From the NCBI GenBank assembly GCA_910584155.1, contig CAJTYG010000011.1, positions 1 through 46,571 of the forward strand: 46,571 nt of DNA. The letters run 5' to 3'. Under the pieces are notes generated by a model. It ran no database searches. It worked only from the letters and a program-made list of their open reading frames with translations, and was not told the DNA's origin. Made by a program: the position numbers and the translations under genes. Below are positions 26,146 to 34,354 of the stretch, piece by piece. Positions within the stretch are counted from its first letter, which is position 1. Each line of letters begins with the position of its first letter. The DNA comes from an uncultured Christensenella sp. (GTDB lineage Bacteria; Bacillota; Clostridia; Christensenellales; CAG-917).

Positions 26146-27043
26146 TTAAACTGTTGTCAAGCTTGTTTAATACCTTTTGAAAATGATCGGGAATGGGACA
26201 TTCAAACATCATTTCCTCGCCTGTATGCGGGTGTTTTAATATGAGCTTTTGGGCGTGAAGAAGCTGTCCGTTATCGTACAAAGCGCAGGAGCCGCCATAA
26301 ACGCTATCGCCGACGATGGGATGATGTATGCTTGCCGAGTGCACTCGTATCTGATGAGTGCGCCCCGTTTCGAGCTCGAAGCGCACGAGCGTATATTTGC
26401 CGTATCGCTTAAGCACAGTATAATGCGTGACCGCACGCCTGCCGCCCTCGACGATTGCCATCTTTTTTCTGTCCTTTTTGCTTCGTGCGATTGGTGCGTC
26501 CACACTGCCGCTGTCCTCTTTGAAGTTGCCGTCGCAAAGCCCGACATATATGCGGCGGGCGGTCTTTTTTTCTATCTGACCGGCGAGACTTTTGTGCGCC
26601 TCGTCGTTTTTTGCCACGACGATAAGCCCCGACGTATCCTTGTCGAGCCTGTGCACTATCCCCGGTCGGATAACGCCGTTTATCGAGCTTAAGCTGTCGA
26701 GATTGTAGAGTAAAGCGTTGACGAGCGTATCGTTTTTTTGATAGGACGAAGCCTGATGTACCACCATGCCCTGCGGCTTGTTGATGACCGCAAAATATGC
26801 ATCCTGATAAACTATGTCGAGAGGAATGTTTTCCGCCTTGATTTCAAGCTCACGGGGCTTTGGCACTTCAAAGTCTACAACGTCGCCTATCCTCAGCTCA
26901 TAGCCGCTTTTAAAACGCAAAACACCGTTGACAGACACGCCTGCCCCCTCAATGCAGCTCTTTGCATTGGAACGTGATACGCCAAAGCTGTCGGCAATAA
27001 ACACGTCAAGGCGGATTTTGTCTTTATCTACGGTGCAATTCAT
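26141..27043 (-). CDS. RluD-family 23S rRNA/tRNA pseudouridine synthase
   Basis: The 300-residue protein has an N-terminal S4 RNA-binding domain (LDVFIADSFGVSRSNAKSCI, about 13-32) and a RluA/RluD catalytic domain. The active-site aspartate lies in RPGIVHRLDKDTSGLIVV, and RFELETGRTHQIRVH and PIVGDSVYG follow. Uracil-to-pseudouridine isomerisation is certain by family. The exact RNA site cannot be told. Its ATG overlaps the lspA stop (ATGA), the common lspA-rluD pair of Firmicutes. Confidence 0.94.
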   Translation of the reverse strand: MNCTVDKDKIRLDVFIADSFGVSRSNAKSCIEGAGVSVNGVLRFKSGYELRIGDVVDFEVPKPRELEIKAENIPLDIVYQDAYFAVINKPQGMVVHQASSYQKNDTLVNALLYNLDSLSSINGVIRPGIVHRLDKDTSGLIVVAKNDEAHKSLAGQIEKKTARRIYVGLCDGNFKEDSGSVDAPIARSKKDRKKMAIVEGGRRAVTHYTVLKRYGKYTLVRFELETGRTHQIRVHSASIHHPIVGDSVYGGSCALYDNGQLLHAQKLILKHPHTGEEMMFECPIPDHFQKVLNKLDNSLK

Positions 27044-27825
27044 ATCGCAGTGCTGTCCGTATCCGAGCTATCCTCTTTCCCGTCCTGCCCGTCGGTTTCG
27101 GTTTTCCCGTCCTGCTCGGCAGCTTCTGATTTTTCGTTCTGCTCAAGGGCTTCGGATACGTTCTTGTTATTTGGTTCCTCAAAGGTATAGTCGTTTGGCG
27201 AGCTCATCATAGGATTGAGCGCAATGGGTGCGTCAAGCGGATCTTCCCCGCTATCCTGCGCCTTGCCTGCGGTTTCCTGCTCGAACGCCTTTTTGTTTTT
27301 TCTGCCCTCAGATACAAGCATGACGATGAGCACAATTATAAGCATAAACACGCCGACGGTGACAAATGCGTCCGCCACGTTGAATATGGCAAAATTCTTC
27401 CAAAATGCAAATTGGATGAAGTCACGCACATAGCCTAAGCCTATCCTGTCCACGAGGTTGCCGATGCCGCCCCCGACGATAAACAGCAGGGATACTCTGA
27501 GCCACATATTTTCCTTTTGAGCGACTATCAAAAAGCCTAAAATTGCGGCTATCACGATAGCCGTTATGACGGTGAGCGCAGTCGTATTGCCCGAAAAAAG
27601 CCCGAAGCCTGCGCCTGTATTTTCTGTGTAAGTGAGGTGTATAAAACCCTTTATCAAGGGATAAGTCTGCCCGTTTTGCGTAAAAAGAAATTGCACCGCA
27701 TACTTTTTGGAAAGCAGGTCGGCAAGCAGAATGACGGCTATCACGCCAAGCTCGATGAGCATTATCCACCAGCGTTTTTTTATGACGTCGACGACGTCCT
27801 GTTTGGTGATTTTAAGCTTTGCCAT
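27040..27825 (-). CDS. lspA: Lipoprotein signal peptidase (signal peptidase II) LspA
   Basis: Membrane aspartic protease that removes lipoprotein signal peptides. The core has four helices and both catalytic regions: GNLVDRIGLGYVRDFIQF and FNVADAFVTVGVF. At 261 residues it is about 90 longer than usual. An extra about 20 residues precede the first helix. A tail of about 70 residues, very rich in Glu, Asp, Gln and Lys, follows the last helix and should be cytoplasmic. It lies 8 bases after sepF. The LRR lipoprotein at 34355 is a predicted substrate. Confidence 0.93.
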   Translation of the reverse strand: MAKLKITKQDVVDVIKKRWWIMLIELGVIAVILLADLLSKKYAVQFLFTQNGQTYPLIKGFIHLTYTENTGAGFGLFSGNTTALTVITAIVIAAILGFLIVAQKENMWLRVSLLFIVGGGIGNLVDRIGLGYVRDFIQFAFWKNFAIFNVADAFVTVGVFMLIIVLIVMLVSEGRKNKKAFEQETAGKAQDSGEDPLDAPIALNPMMSSPNDYTFEEPNNKNVSEALEQNEKSEAAEQDGKTETDGQDGKEDSSDTDSTAI

Positions 27826-27833
27826 ATGCCCTC

Positions 27834-28241
27834 TTATCTGCGTAGCTGCGGCGGCACCGTGATGGATACGCCCTTGGGCGCAAACAAAAAGATGTTTTTT
27901 GTGATTTGCTGTATGCTTCCGCCAAGCGCATATATTGCGCCGCTCATAAAATCGAGTATGCGATACACAGAGGTCTGATTGACTGTGGAAAAGTCAACTA
28001 TGACCTGCTCCTGCATTTTGAGGTGGTCTATCAATAGCTGCACGTCCTCGTAGGTAGTTGGCGAGTTTATTACTACTCCGCCCATAGCGCCCAAGCTTTC
28101 CGCCTGCGGCGCAAAGGAAGGCTGCGGACGTCCCATAACGGGTCTTGTATCGCTTCTGCGTGAAAACAGCCTGCCGACTCTGCTGCCACGCTCGACACGG
28201 TCGTCTATTTGCGAATCTGCCGAATAATATCTTTCATCCAT
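27834..28241 (-). CDS. sepF: Cell division protein SepF
   Basis: SepF binds membranes and bundles FtsZ polymers, partly redundant with FtsA. The 135-residue protein has a charged N-terminal part and a SepF domain from about residue 58 (INSPTTYEDVQLLIDHL, VIVDFSTVNQTSVYRILDFMSGAIYALGG, ITKNIFLFAP). The first residues lack an obvious amphipathic membrane helix. It follows yggS by 29 bases, the usual yggS-sepF order in Gram-positives. Confidence 0.93.
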   Translation of the reverse strand: MDERYYSADSQIDDRVERGSRVGRLFSRRSDTRPVMGRPQPSFAPQAESLGAMGGVVINSPTTYEDVQLLIDHLKMQEQVIVDFSTVNQTSVYRILDFMSGAIYALGGSIQQITKNIFLFAPKGVSITVPPQLRR

Positions 28242-28270
28242 ATTGCTACTCCGAAATTTGGATTTGTATT

Positions 28271-28942
28271 TTATTTTAGCTGCATAGGTCTTTGCCCGAA
28301 CAGCACTCTGCCAAGCCGTATCATATTTGCCCCGTGCTGCAGCGCAATCTTATAATCGCCGCTCATTCCCGCAGACAGATACTTTATGCGCACGTTTTTC
28401 TGCGATAGAGATTTTGTCTTTTCATAAAGACCTTGCAGCCCGTCACAGTATGCGTGAAGCTCGGGCGTATCGCCGAGGTTTGGCAGCACCGACATCAAAC
28501 CTGCTATCTCGATATTTTCAAACTGCGCTAAGCTCTTTATGAAATCTATCGCAGCAGCGGGCAATACGCCGCCCTTACCTACTTCAGCCGCCATATTTAC
28601 TTCCACAAGGCACCTTTGAATTTTGCCGTGCTTTTTTGCCTGCCTGTCTATTTCCTTTGCAAGCTCGAGCCTATCGACCGAATGGATAAGCGCAACCTTA
28701 TCGATGATGTACTTCACCTTGTTTGTCTGCAGCTGCCCTATAAAATGCCACTCATAGCGGTCGTCGTATTTTTCAAGCAGCTCCTGCACACGGTTTTCGC
28801 CGAGCACAAAATCGGGCGCAAGCGCCATAAAGTCGTCTACGGTCTGCTTAGTCTGCATTTTGCACGCTGCGACCAGCACGACGTATCTTCCGCACTGCTC
28901 TACGTCGCTGCGCACTTGCTTGAGATTGTCGACAAGTATCAT
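28271..28942 (-). CDS. PLP homeostasis protein (YggS/PLPBP family)
   Basis: The 223-residue protein is a single-domain alanine-racemase-like barrel that binds pyridoxal phosphate and buffers it; it has no proven enzymatic activity. Family blocks: LVAACKMQTKQTVDDFM (PLP lysine region), FVLGENRVQELLEKY, EWHFIGQLQTNKVKYI, IHSVDRLELAKEID and YLSAGMSGDYKIALQHGANMIRLG. The ATG overlaps the stop of the upstream galactosidase gene (ATGA), so the two are translationally linked. sepF follows. Confidence 0.93.
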   Translation of the reverse strand: MILVDNLKQVRSDVEQCGRYVVLVAACKMQTKQTVDDFMALAPDFVLGENRVQELLEKYDDRYEWHFIGQLQTNKVKYIIDKVALIHSVDRLELAKEIDRQAKKHGKIQRCLVEVNMAAEVGKGGVLPAAAIDFIKSLAQFENIEIAGLMSVLPNLGDTPELHAYCDGLQGLYEKTKSLSQKNVRIKYLSAGMSGDYKIALQHGANMIRLGRVLFGQRPMQLK

Positions 28943-30630
28943 AATTTTTTAACTTTGTTTTTGCCCGTGTTGACGTTGAAGATCAGCCTGTACTTTTCGC
29001 CGCCGAGCACGTACACTATGCGGATATGCTCGCTGTCGGCATATTCGGCAAGCAGCACCTTGCCCTCAAACGGAACGTAGCTTTTGAGCAAAATTTCCAT
29101 CTGGCTGTCGTCATAGTCGCCTATGCTGTCGCTTACGAACAGCACCGAGCCGAACATATTGTTTATCGTCGCAAGCAGCGACTTCTGCTCCGAAGTATAT
29201 TTTGCAGGCTTCACGCCGCCGTTGCGCAGGAAGAACACGTCGGGATCGTTTGCAAATATCCTGCCGTTTAAATGACGGCGGAATATGGCGTTGTTCATTG
29301 CGTTTTTGGTGGATATTATCTCTCTGTTTGTGAGATTTGCGTAGTATTTGTCCTTAAACGACGTTTCCGCATCGCAGCCTATGCGGCAGGCGTCCACTAT
29401 GCCGAAGGCAGGACCGAGCGGCACGCCGCAGCCGAGTATGAGCTTGTCACGGCAGCACTCACGCAAAAAGTCCATAGCCTCGCACATGAGCTGTCCTCTC
29501 GACTTGCCGTTTCTCGGATATATCGCCGCAGAGTACAGAAAGTCAAGCTTGACCATATCGAAATGCCACTCGTCAAACACCCTGTCGAATATGGCTTTGA
29601 TGTAGCTGCGTACCTCTTTCTTTTCAAAGTCGAGCGCATAGAAGCCGCCCCAAGCTATACCGCACCTGACAGGCTTGCCGTTTTTGCCTCTTATGAGCCA
29701 ATCGGGGTGCTGTTTTATGATATTCGCCTTGTACTGCGCCGAAAACGGAGCCACCCACAGCCCTGCCTGCAAGCCGTTTGAATGTATCTTATCCACAATA
29801 GGCGCAAGCCCGTTTGGAAACTTTTTTTCATCTATCGCCCAATCGCCGACCATAGTTTCGTAGCCGTCGTCTATCTGATAGATGTTTGCGCTGCCCTTTG
29901 CACGCATAAGCCCGTCAAGGTCACGCAAAATGATTTCCTCGTTTATGTCCTGATAGTAGTTGTACCACGACGTATAGCCTGCAAAATGCTTTACACGTCC
30001 CGTGCTCTTTTGCGGATAAGCCTCAAAATATGCGTCGAACGCCTTATCATAATCGCCCTGCGTGCGAATGACGTTTATAAGCTCATAGTCGCCGTCCACC
30101 GTCACGCCCTCGACGTCCTTGACTATGGCAAGCACATTTTCGGTCATATCGGCATAAAAGACCGTATAACCCGTGCGCTCGTTTAGCGAGCCTAAAAGCT
30201 CTACCTTGTCGCCGTTGCGCAGATACGTATAGGTGAAGCTGTGATAAAGGCTTTTGCCGTACTGCACAAAATGGTAGTCGCCCGTAGCTCCCGCAAGCTC
30301 TCTTGCAACGGGCAGCTTGCATATGGGCGCAAGCCCCTTTTGCACGTCGCCGTGAGCGTATTCCCTGCTCACCGTCCACGACTGAAAGCCACCGCCGAAA
30401 AACCTTTCGTCGCTTGCAAAGTAATGGTCGTATATCACCTCGGCAAGCTTGAGCTCAAGCGGCTTATATGTATGCAAATGTATGCGCACGGCGTTTGTAT
30501 CGCCGTCCTCGGCAAGCTTCACTGTACCGTTGTCAAAGCCCTTGACGACCTCGTCCGAATCGACGGTGAGCATCTGCGGCTTGCCGTCCATAAGGTAAGT
30601 GAGCTTAAGTGTAAAGTCCTTTAAATTCAT
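28939..30630 (-). CDS. Alpha-galactosidase-like glycoside hydrolase (GH36/GH31 clan)
   Basis: The 563-residue cytoplasmic protein (no signal peptide) has an N-terminal beta domain (about 1-200) and a barrel with NIYQIDDGYETMVGDW, PNGLAPIVDKIHSNGLQAGLWVAPF, the nucleophile region MVKLDFLYSA and the acid/base region RIGCDAE. These match GH36-type alpha-galactosidases. The exact sugar is uncertain. It is oddly placed, overlapping yggS by four bases at the head of a division/lipoprotein cluster, with no sugar transporter or regulator nearby. Confidence 0.8.
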   Translation of the reverse strand: MNLKDFTLKLTYLMDGKPQMLTVDSDEVVKGFDNGTVKLAEDGDTNAVRIHLHTYKPLELKLAEVIYDHYFASDERFFGGGFQSWTVSREYAHGDVQKGLAPICKLPVARELAGATGDYHFVQYGKSLYHSFTYTYLRNGDKVELLGSLNERTGYTVFYADMTENVLAIVKDVEGVTVDGDYELINVIRTQGDYDKAFDAYFEAYPQKSTGRVKHFAGYTSWYNYYQDINEEIILRDLDGLMRAKGSANIYQIDDGYETMVGDWAIDEKKFPNGLAPIVDKIHSNGLQAGLWVAPFSAQYKANIIKQHPDWLIRGKNGKPVRCGIAWGGFYALDFEKKEVRSYIKAIFDRVFDEWHFDMVKLDFLYSAAIYPRNGKSRGQLMCEAMDFLRECCRDKLILGCGVPLGPAFGIVDACRIGCDAETSFKDKYYANLTNREIISTKNAMNNAIFRRHLNGRIFANDPDVFFLRNGGVKPAKYTSEQKSLLATINNMFGSVLFVSDSIGDYDDSQMEILLKSYVPFEGKVLLAEYADSEHIRIVYVLGGEKYRLIFNVNTGKNKVKKL

Positions 30631-30719
30631 TTTATCCCCCTATCTGCAACGTATATCACAGAAAATATTATTGTTTATTATATAACAAAATAGCACGCTT
30701 GTAAATAGCTTGCATAAAA

Positions 30720-30744
30720 GAAAGGAGCAAATTTTGCCCCTTTC
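30720..30744 (-). terminator. Terminator after the SSB-like gene
   Basis: Minus-strand stem GAAAGGGGCAAA / TTTGCTCCTTTC with one mismatch, followed by TTTTATG. It ends the pdaB-SSB transcript and separates it from the galactosidase gene. The 631-792 part of this interval shows nothing else. Confidence 0.6.
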
Positions 30745-30792
30745 GCATATCCTTCCGTCCGCAAACCCCAAGGACGGTCATGATATCTTATT

Positions 30793-31410
30793 TCAGTTTT
30801 CCACAACGTCGAGCTTGGATATGGACACCTCGTATGCGGTGCGCTCCTCCACCGTGCCGTCCTCAAGCTGCTTCTGATACACTCTCGACTGTATGCGCCC
30901 CACTATCTGCACTCTGTCGCCTATTGCAAAGTTGCCCGCAAATCTCGCATTGCGCCCCCACGCTATTGCTGGGATATAGTCCGATTTGTTGTAGGCACGG
31001 TTCACGGCGATGAGCATATCCGTTATCTCACGCTTAAAAGGCGTCTGACGGTAAACGGGCTGCTTGCATACGAAGCCGTCTATCTCTATGGTGTTTGGAT
31101 TGTCCTCGTCCACTGCGGCAAGCTCTCTTACAAACACACGCAAAACAAGCTTGCTGCGATTGTCTATCATCTTGTTGTAGCTGCGTAATTGCCCGATTAC
31201 CCCAATTAGATTGCCTGTTTCAAAGCTTTCGTCTTCCATAAGTCTTTCCGATACGGTGAGAGGAATGATATCCTCCTGTCCGGACAGGCGCTTTACGGCT
31301 ATGTTCATATCGTAAAAGCCCTCGCCCAATATCTCGTGAGAATATTGCGGTTCGCTTACGATTTTGCCGCTCAGGCACACTCTGTTGTTTTTCATTTGTT
31401 CGTAGCTCAT
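30793..31410 (-). CDS. Two-OB-fold single-stranded DNA-binding-like protein
   Basis: Two OB-fold repeats are visible in 205 residues. The first is at about 8-100 (NRVCLSGKIVSEPQYSHEI; IGVIGQLRSYN), the second at about 107-205 (IEIDGFVCKQPVYRQTP; VNRAYNKSDYIPAIAWGRNARFAGNFAIGDRVQIVGRIQSR). The second repeat carries the classical SSB signature (AWGRNA, GDRVQIVGRIQSR). There is no acidic SSB tail. Related Clostridia proteins are annotated as primosomal/single-stranded DNA-binding. Preceded by GGAGGATCT and co-transcribed with the deacetylase upstream. Confidence 0.75.
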   Translation of the reverse strand: MSYEQMKNNRVCLSGKIVSEPQYSHEILGEGFYDMNIAVKRLSGQEDIIPLTVSERLMEDESFETGNLIGVIGQLRSYNKMIDNRSKLVLRVFVRELAAVDEDNPNTIEIDGFVCKQPVYRQTPFKREITDMLIAVNRAYNKSDYIPAIAWGRNARFAGNFAIGDRVQIVGRIQSRVYQKQLEDGTVEERTAYEVSISKLDVVEN

Positions 31411-31461
31411 AGATCCTCCGTTTATACGGCAAGCCGTACGTTTGGTATTTTATTGTTCGGC

Positions 31462-32232
31462 TTACGCCGCCTTGTGCTGTATTCCGTTGTTGTCTACACT
31501 GTACCCGCTTGTCGCAACGAGCTGACTAAGCGTGACAAACTCAAAGCCTGCTTCCTTAAGTGCACTCAGAATGAGCGGAAGTGCGTCGAGGATATGGTCG
31601 CTGTTGTTGTGAAACAGCACTATATCGCCGCTCTTTGCCTTTGGCACAACTCTTTCAAATATCTGCTTTGCGGTGAGCCCTTTCCAGTCGAGACTGTCTA
31701 TAGACCACTGCACGCCCACCATATCAAGCTCCTCCACCGCCGTCATAAGCCTGTCGCTGTAGTCGCCAAACGGCGCTCGGAAATACTTTGGCGTTATGCC
31801 CGTAAGTGCGTTTACTCTGTCGTTGACATACTCTATTTCCGACCTTATCTCGTCGTCGCTAAGCTTTGGCATATTGAGGTGATTGCGTGAGTGATTGCCT
31901 ATATCGAAGCCCGCCTTTGCTATCGCCTTTGTTTCGTCCTCAAACTTATCTATCCAAAAGCCCACCAAAAAGAAAGTGCCTTTTGCGCCGTATTTGTTCA
32001 TCGCATCGAGTATCCCCTGCGTCTTGTCCGCACCCCACGCTGCGTCAAAGGTGAGCGCAATCACCTTTCTTTCTCCGTCCGTTTGGACGCCGTAGACGGG
32101 TATTTTCCTCGTGCTCTTGCCAAAGAACACCGCCGCTGTGGACGTCGCCCCCAAAGTACAAGCCAAAATCACGCCTGCTATCAGAAGGGATATCACTGCA
32201 ATGAAGCTCTGCCGTTTGAACGTTATAAACAC
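31462..32232 (-). CDS. Polysaccharide deacetylase, PdaB-like (NodB domain)
   Basis: CE4-family deacetylase with an N-terminal membrane anchor (about 10-35) and an extracellular NodB domain. Motif 1 is TFDAAWG, the form typical of sporulation PdaB-type members (second Asp replaced by Ala). Motif 2 is GNHSRNHLNM with both metal histidines. YFRAPFGDYSD and VQWSIDSLDWKG follow, then IVLFHNNSDHI. The start is GTG at 32232 after GAGGTGACAA. A sporulation role (cortex or wall modification) fits the motif and the Spo0A-like boxes upstream but is not proven. Confidence 0.82.
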   Translation of the reverse strand: MFITFKRQSFIAVISLLIAGVILACTLGATSTAAVFFGKSTRKIPVYGVQTDGERKVIALTFDAAWGADKTQGILDAMNKYGAKGTFFLVGFWIDKFEDETKAIAKAGFDIGNHSRNHLNMPKLSDDEIRSEIEYVNDRVNALTGITPKYFRAPFGDYSDRLMTAVEELDMVGVQWSIDSLDWKGLTAKQIFERVVPKAKSGDIVLFHNNSDHILDALPLILSALKEAGFEFVTLSQLVATSGYSVDNNGIQHKAA

Positions 32233-32281
32233 TTGTCACCTCGATTATATATTCTTTTTTTGCGTCAAAATGCACTTTATT

Positions 32282-32298
32282 TGTCGTAGCTTGTCGAA
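32282..32298 (+). promoter_or_regulatory. Tandem Spo0A-like boxes upstream of the deacetylase gene
   Basis: TGTCGTA (32282-32288) and TGTCGAA (32292-32298) lie 10 bases apart, centred about 58 bases upstream of the deacetylase start. The second matches the Spo0A box TGNCGAA exactly, the first at six of seven positions. A TATAAT for the minus strand lies at 32244-32249. Confidence 0.4.
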
Positions 32299-32381
32299 TT
32301 TCGTCTATTCGCTATCCGTACACTGCAATAACCTATGTTTAAAAGCCCGCAATTATGTTGGCAATATAAAAATAACTTTAT

Positions 32382-32410
32382 TTGACTTTAAATTTGCAGT
32401 GCGATATAAT
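32382..32410 (+). promoter_or_regulatory. Promoter of the unknown membrane protein, possibly leaderless
   Basis: TTGACT (32382-32387), 17 bases, TATAAT (32405-32410), then 7 bases to the ATG at 32418. There is no Shine-Dalgarno sequence. Confidence 0.7.
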
Positions 32411-32417
32411 TAGCGTT

Positions 32418-33386
32418 ATGAAAAGAATTCCGACACAGAAAAACGGATTTTGGAAAAGGTTTTTTATAAATATCCCCTTTGTCCTTATGGTTGCGCTTAT
32501 GGTAGCATTTTTCGGCGCAGGGCTTTTGTTATTCTTTTATTCGTGGGTGTCGGTCGCAGCCTTTAACTCGGCAATGATATATCTCATCGTTGCGGGCGCA
32601 AGCGCAATATGTGTAGGGCTCGGGCTAATTCTCATCCCCGTATATCAAAAATACTACGCCTTTTACAACAAAAAAATGGGCTGGAAATTTGTAAGTCCCG
32701 ACGGCGGCGACGCATACGATTATGAAAGCTTAAAGGCTAATAAGACTGTCACCTATGACAAAAACAAAATGAGTGCCCGTGACTATATCAAAAAGTATCT
32801 CACCGTAGGCAACGTCGCAATAGGCGTACTTGCGCTCGGCTCAATTTTTGCAATAATATCCGCAGCGCTCGGCTGCATAGACCGCAGCAACTGGGTGCGG
32901 GATATAGGCAGCTACAGAGAAAAGAGAGGCTATTACACCGACGTGCGCAACGAGCCCATAAGATTTTTCATAGACGGCGAGCAGATGAACGGTCAAAAAA
33001 AGGTTTCGCAGATAACAATAAATCAGTCGGAAAACTACGCCCGTCAAAAGGAGATAATCGTCATCTACAGTCTGGTGCAGGACAGACAGGGCTTTGTGGA
33101 AATAAGCGGCTATAAAAAATTTGACAACGACTTTTCCGCATCACGCAGGACGGAAGCGAGCGGCGATACTATAACGGTAAGCATAAGCGAGGCACCGAAG
33201 CTCGATTCCTCGCTCGATAAACTGCTGTTTTTCATATTTGACGACTATGCGGTGGAAAAGCAGATATTTGTATATATCCCCTACAGCGAGCGTGAAAACA
33301 TCACCGTAGATCATGCGGATAAGGTGTTTATGGAGCGTATGGAAAACGGAACGGTAATCCTCACCCCATTAGACGCAGAACAGTAA
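32418..33386 (+). CDS. Three-helix membrane protein of unknown function
   Basis: I do not recognise a family. The 322-residue protein has a basic N-terminus (KRIPTQKNGFWKR) and two adjacent membrane helices (about 17-42 and 46-70). A cytoplasmic stretch with a conserved-looking YDKNKMSARDYIKKYLT, a third helix (about 131-152) and a roughly 165-residue, probably extracytoplasmic, soluble part follow. The ATG at 32418 is chosen because the promoter -10 ends 7 bases before it, which excludes the longer frame starting at 32382. Own terminator at 33409; single-gene unit. Confidence 0.7.
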   Translation: MKRIPTQKNGFWKRFFINIPFVLMVALMVAFFGAGLLLFFYSWVSVAAFNSAMIYLIVAGASAICVGLGLILIPVYQKYYAFYNKKMGWKFVSPDGGDAYDYESLKANKTVTYDKNKMSARDYIKKYLTVGNVAIGVLALGSIFAIISAALGCIDRSNWVRDIGSYREKRGYYTDVRNEPIRFFIDGEQMNGQKKVSQITINQSENYARQKEIIVIYSLVQDRQGFVEISGYKKFDNDFSASRRTEASGDTITVSISEAPKLDSSLDKLLFFIFDDYAVEKQIFVYIPYSERENITVDHADKVFMERMENGTVILTPLDAEQ

Positions 33387-33408
33387 AACGACAAAACAAA
33401 AGTATACG

Positions 33409-33427
33409 GTGCGGCGCTCTGCCGCAC
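33409..33427 (+). terminator. Terminator after the unknown membrane protein gene
   Basis: Stem GTGCGGC / GCCGCAC, 5-base loop, then TTTTTT. It lies between convergent genes and overlaps the last bases before the recombinase stop. Confidence 0.85.
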
Positions 33428-33434
33428 TTTTTTA

Positions 33435-34046
33435 TTAGCCGAACAAATGCCGCTCCTTTATCCGCCTTATGTGATAATAAAAGTTGTCCTGCTTTAAGCC
33501 GAGCTGCTCCATCGCTGCCGCAGCGGTCGTCCGTTTGTTTAAAAAATCATAGGCGACCGCCAAAAACTCGTCGGAATATACACGTGGCGGTCTCCCGAAT
33601 TTTACGCCGTTCTGCTTTGCGATTCGTATACCGTCCGCCTGCCGCTCACGTATGTTCGCTCGCTCGTTTTCAGCCACAAACGACAGCACCTGCAATACAA
33701 TGTCGGAAATGAATTTGCCCATCAGCGTATCCGACTTTGTGCGTGTGTCAAGCAGCGGCATATCCATCACAAAGATATCCGCCCCGACGGTGCCGGTGAT
33801 GTACGACCATTCCTTTATTATGCTGTCGTAATTGCGCCCTAAACGGTCGATAGATTTTATTACGAGCAGATCTCCGCTTTTAAGCTTTTTTATCAGCCGC
33901 ACGTATCCCCGTCTTTCAAAATCCTTTCCGCTTTTCTTATCGGCATAGATACAGCGCCTGTCTATCCCAAACTCTACAAATGCGGCTATCTGCCTTTCTA
34001 AATTCTGATCACGTGCGGATACACGTGCGTATGCGTATTGTTTCAT
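33435..34046 (-). CDS. Small serine recombinase (resolvase/invertase)
   Basis: The 203-residue protein has the nucleophile serine in YARVSARDQ (Ser about 9), the arginine motif KSIDRLGRN and the region MGKFISDIVLQVLSFVAENERANIRERQADGI, typical of the catalytic and E-helix parts. A C-terminal DNA-binding part GRPPRVYSDEFLAVAYDFL...FYYHIRRIKERH follows. Length and domain order match Hin/Gin invertases and Tn3-type resolvases. Large serine integrases and IS607 transposases differ (the latter have an N-terminal HTH). ATG at 34046 after AAGGAGAAAAAC. It faces a 126-bp segment with perfect inverted repeats and the lipoprotein gene. Confidence 0.9.
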   Translation of the reverse strand: MKQYAYARVSARDQNLERQIAAFVEFGIDRRCIYADKKSGKDFERRGYVRLIKKLKSGDLLVIKSIDRLGRNYDSIIKEWSYITGTVGADIFVMDMPLLDTRTKSDTLMGKFISDIVLQVLSFVAENERANIRERQADGIRIAKQNGVKFGRPPRVYSDEFLAVAYDFLNKRTTAAAAMEQLGLKQDNFYYHIRRIKERHLFG

Positions 34047-34148
34047 TTGTTTTTCTCCTTTGTATTTTTGGGATAATTTATCAGAAAATGGACCGTATAA
34101 ACGACCGAATTTATCGATAAAATTTAAAATCATAAAATTTTTTAGGAA

Positions 34149-34274
34149 ATGTGTACTTTTACTAAAAAGCTCAAAATGCGCATTTTTGCGCAATATCCGT
34201 ATCAATGCGCACCTTTAATATAGCACGCTCGGCACAAATTTGACAAGCAATTTATACGTAGTAAAAGTACACAT
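34149..34274. repeat. Candidate invertible promoter segment with 16-bp inverted repeats
   Basis: ATGTGTACTTTTACTA (34149-34164) and its exact reverse complement TAGTAAAAGTACACAT (34259-34274) bound 94 bases. Inside are a promoter pointing at the recombinase gene (34217-34246), a TGCGCA-tttt-TGCGCA element (34177-34192) and one copy of TCAATGCGC (34202-34210). A second copy of TCAATGCGC lies just outside (34286-34294). The arrangement beside a serine recombinase resembles invertible promoters of gut bacteria. Inversion itself cannot be seen in one sequence. Confidence 0.55.
34217..34246 (-). promoter_or_regulatory. Promoter inside the inverted-repeat segment
   Basis: Minus-strand TTGTCA (34241-34246), 18 bases, TATATT (34217-34222), directed toward the recombinase gene in this orientation. 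The overlapping plus-strand TTGACA (34240-34245) has only a weak -10 (TAAAAG, 34262-34267) inside the right repeat. Confidence 0.45.
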
Positions 34275-34354
34275 AAATTAAAGCTTCAATGCGCCTGTGC
34301 AACGGTTTTATTTGCCTATAAGCAGTGAAACAATATATTTAGGAGAGATATCTT

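Noticed and set aside
33435..34046. Recombinase as phage integrase or IS607-type transposase
   Set aside because: It is too short for a large serine integrase and has its DNA-binding domain at the C-terminus, unlike IS607; no phage genes or element ends flank it.
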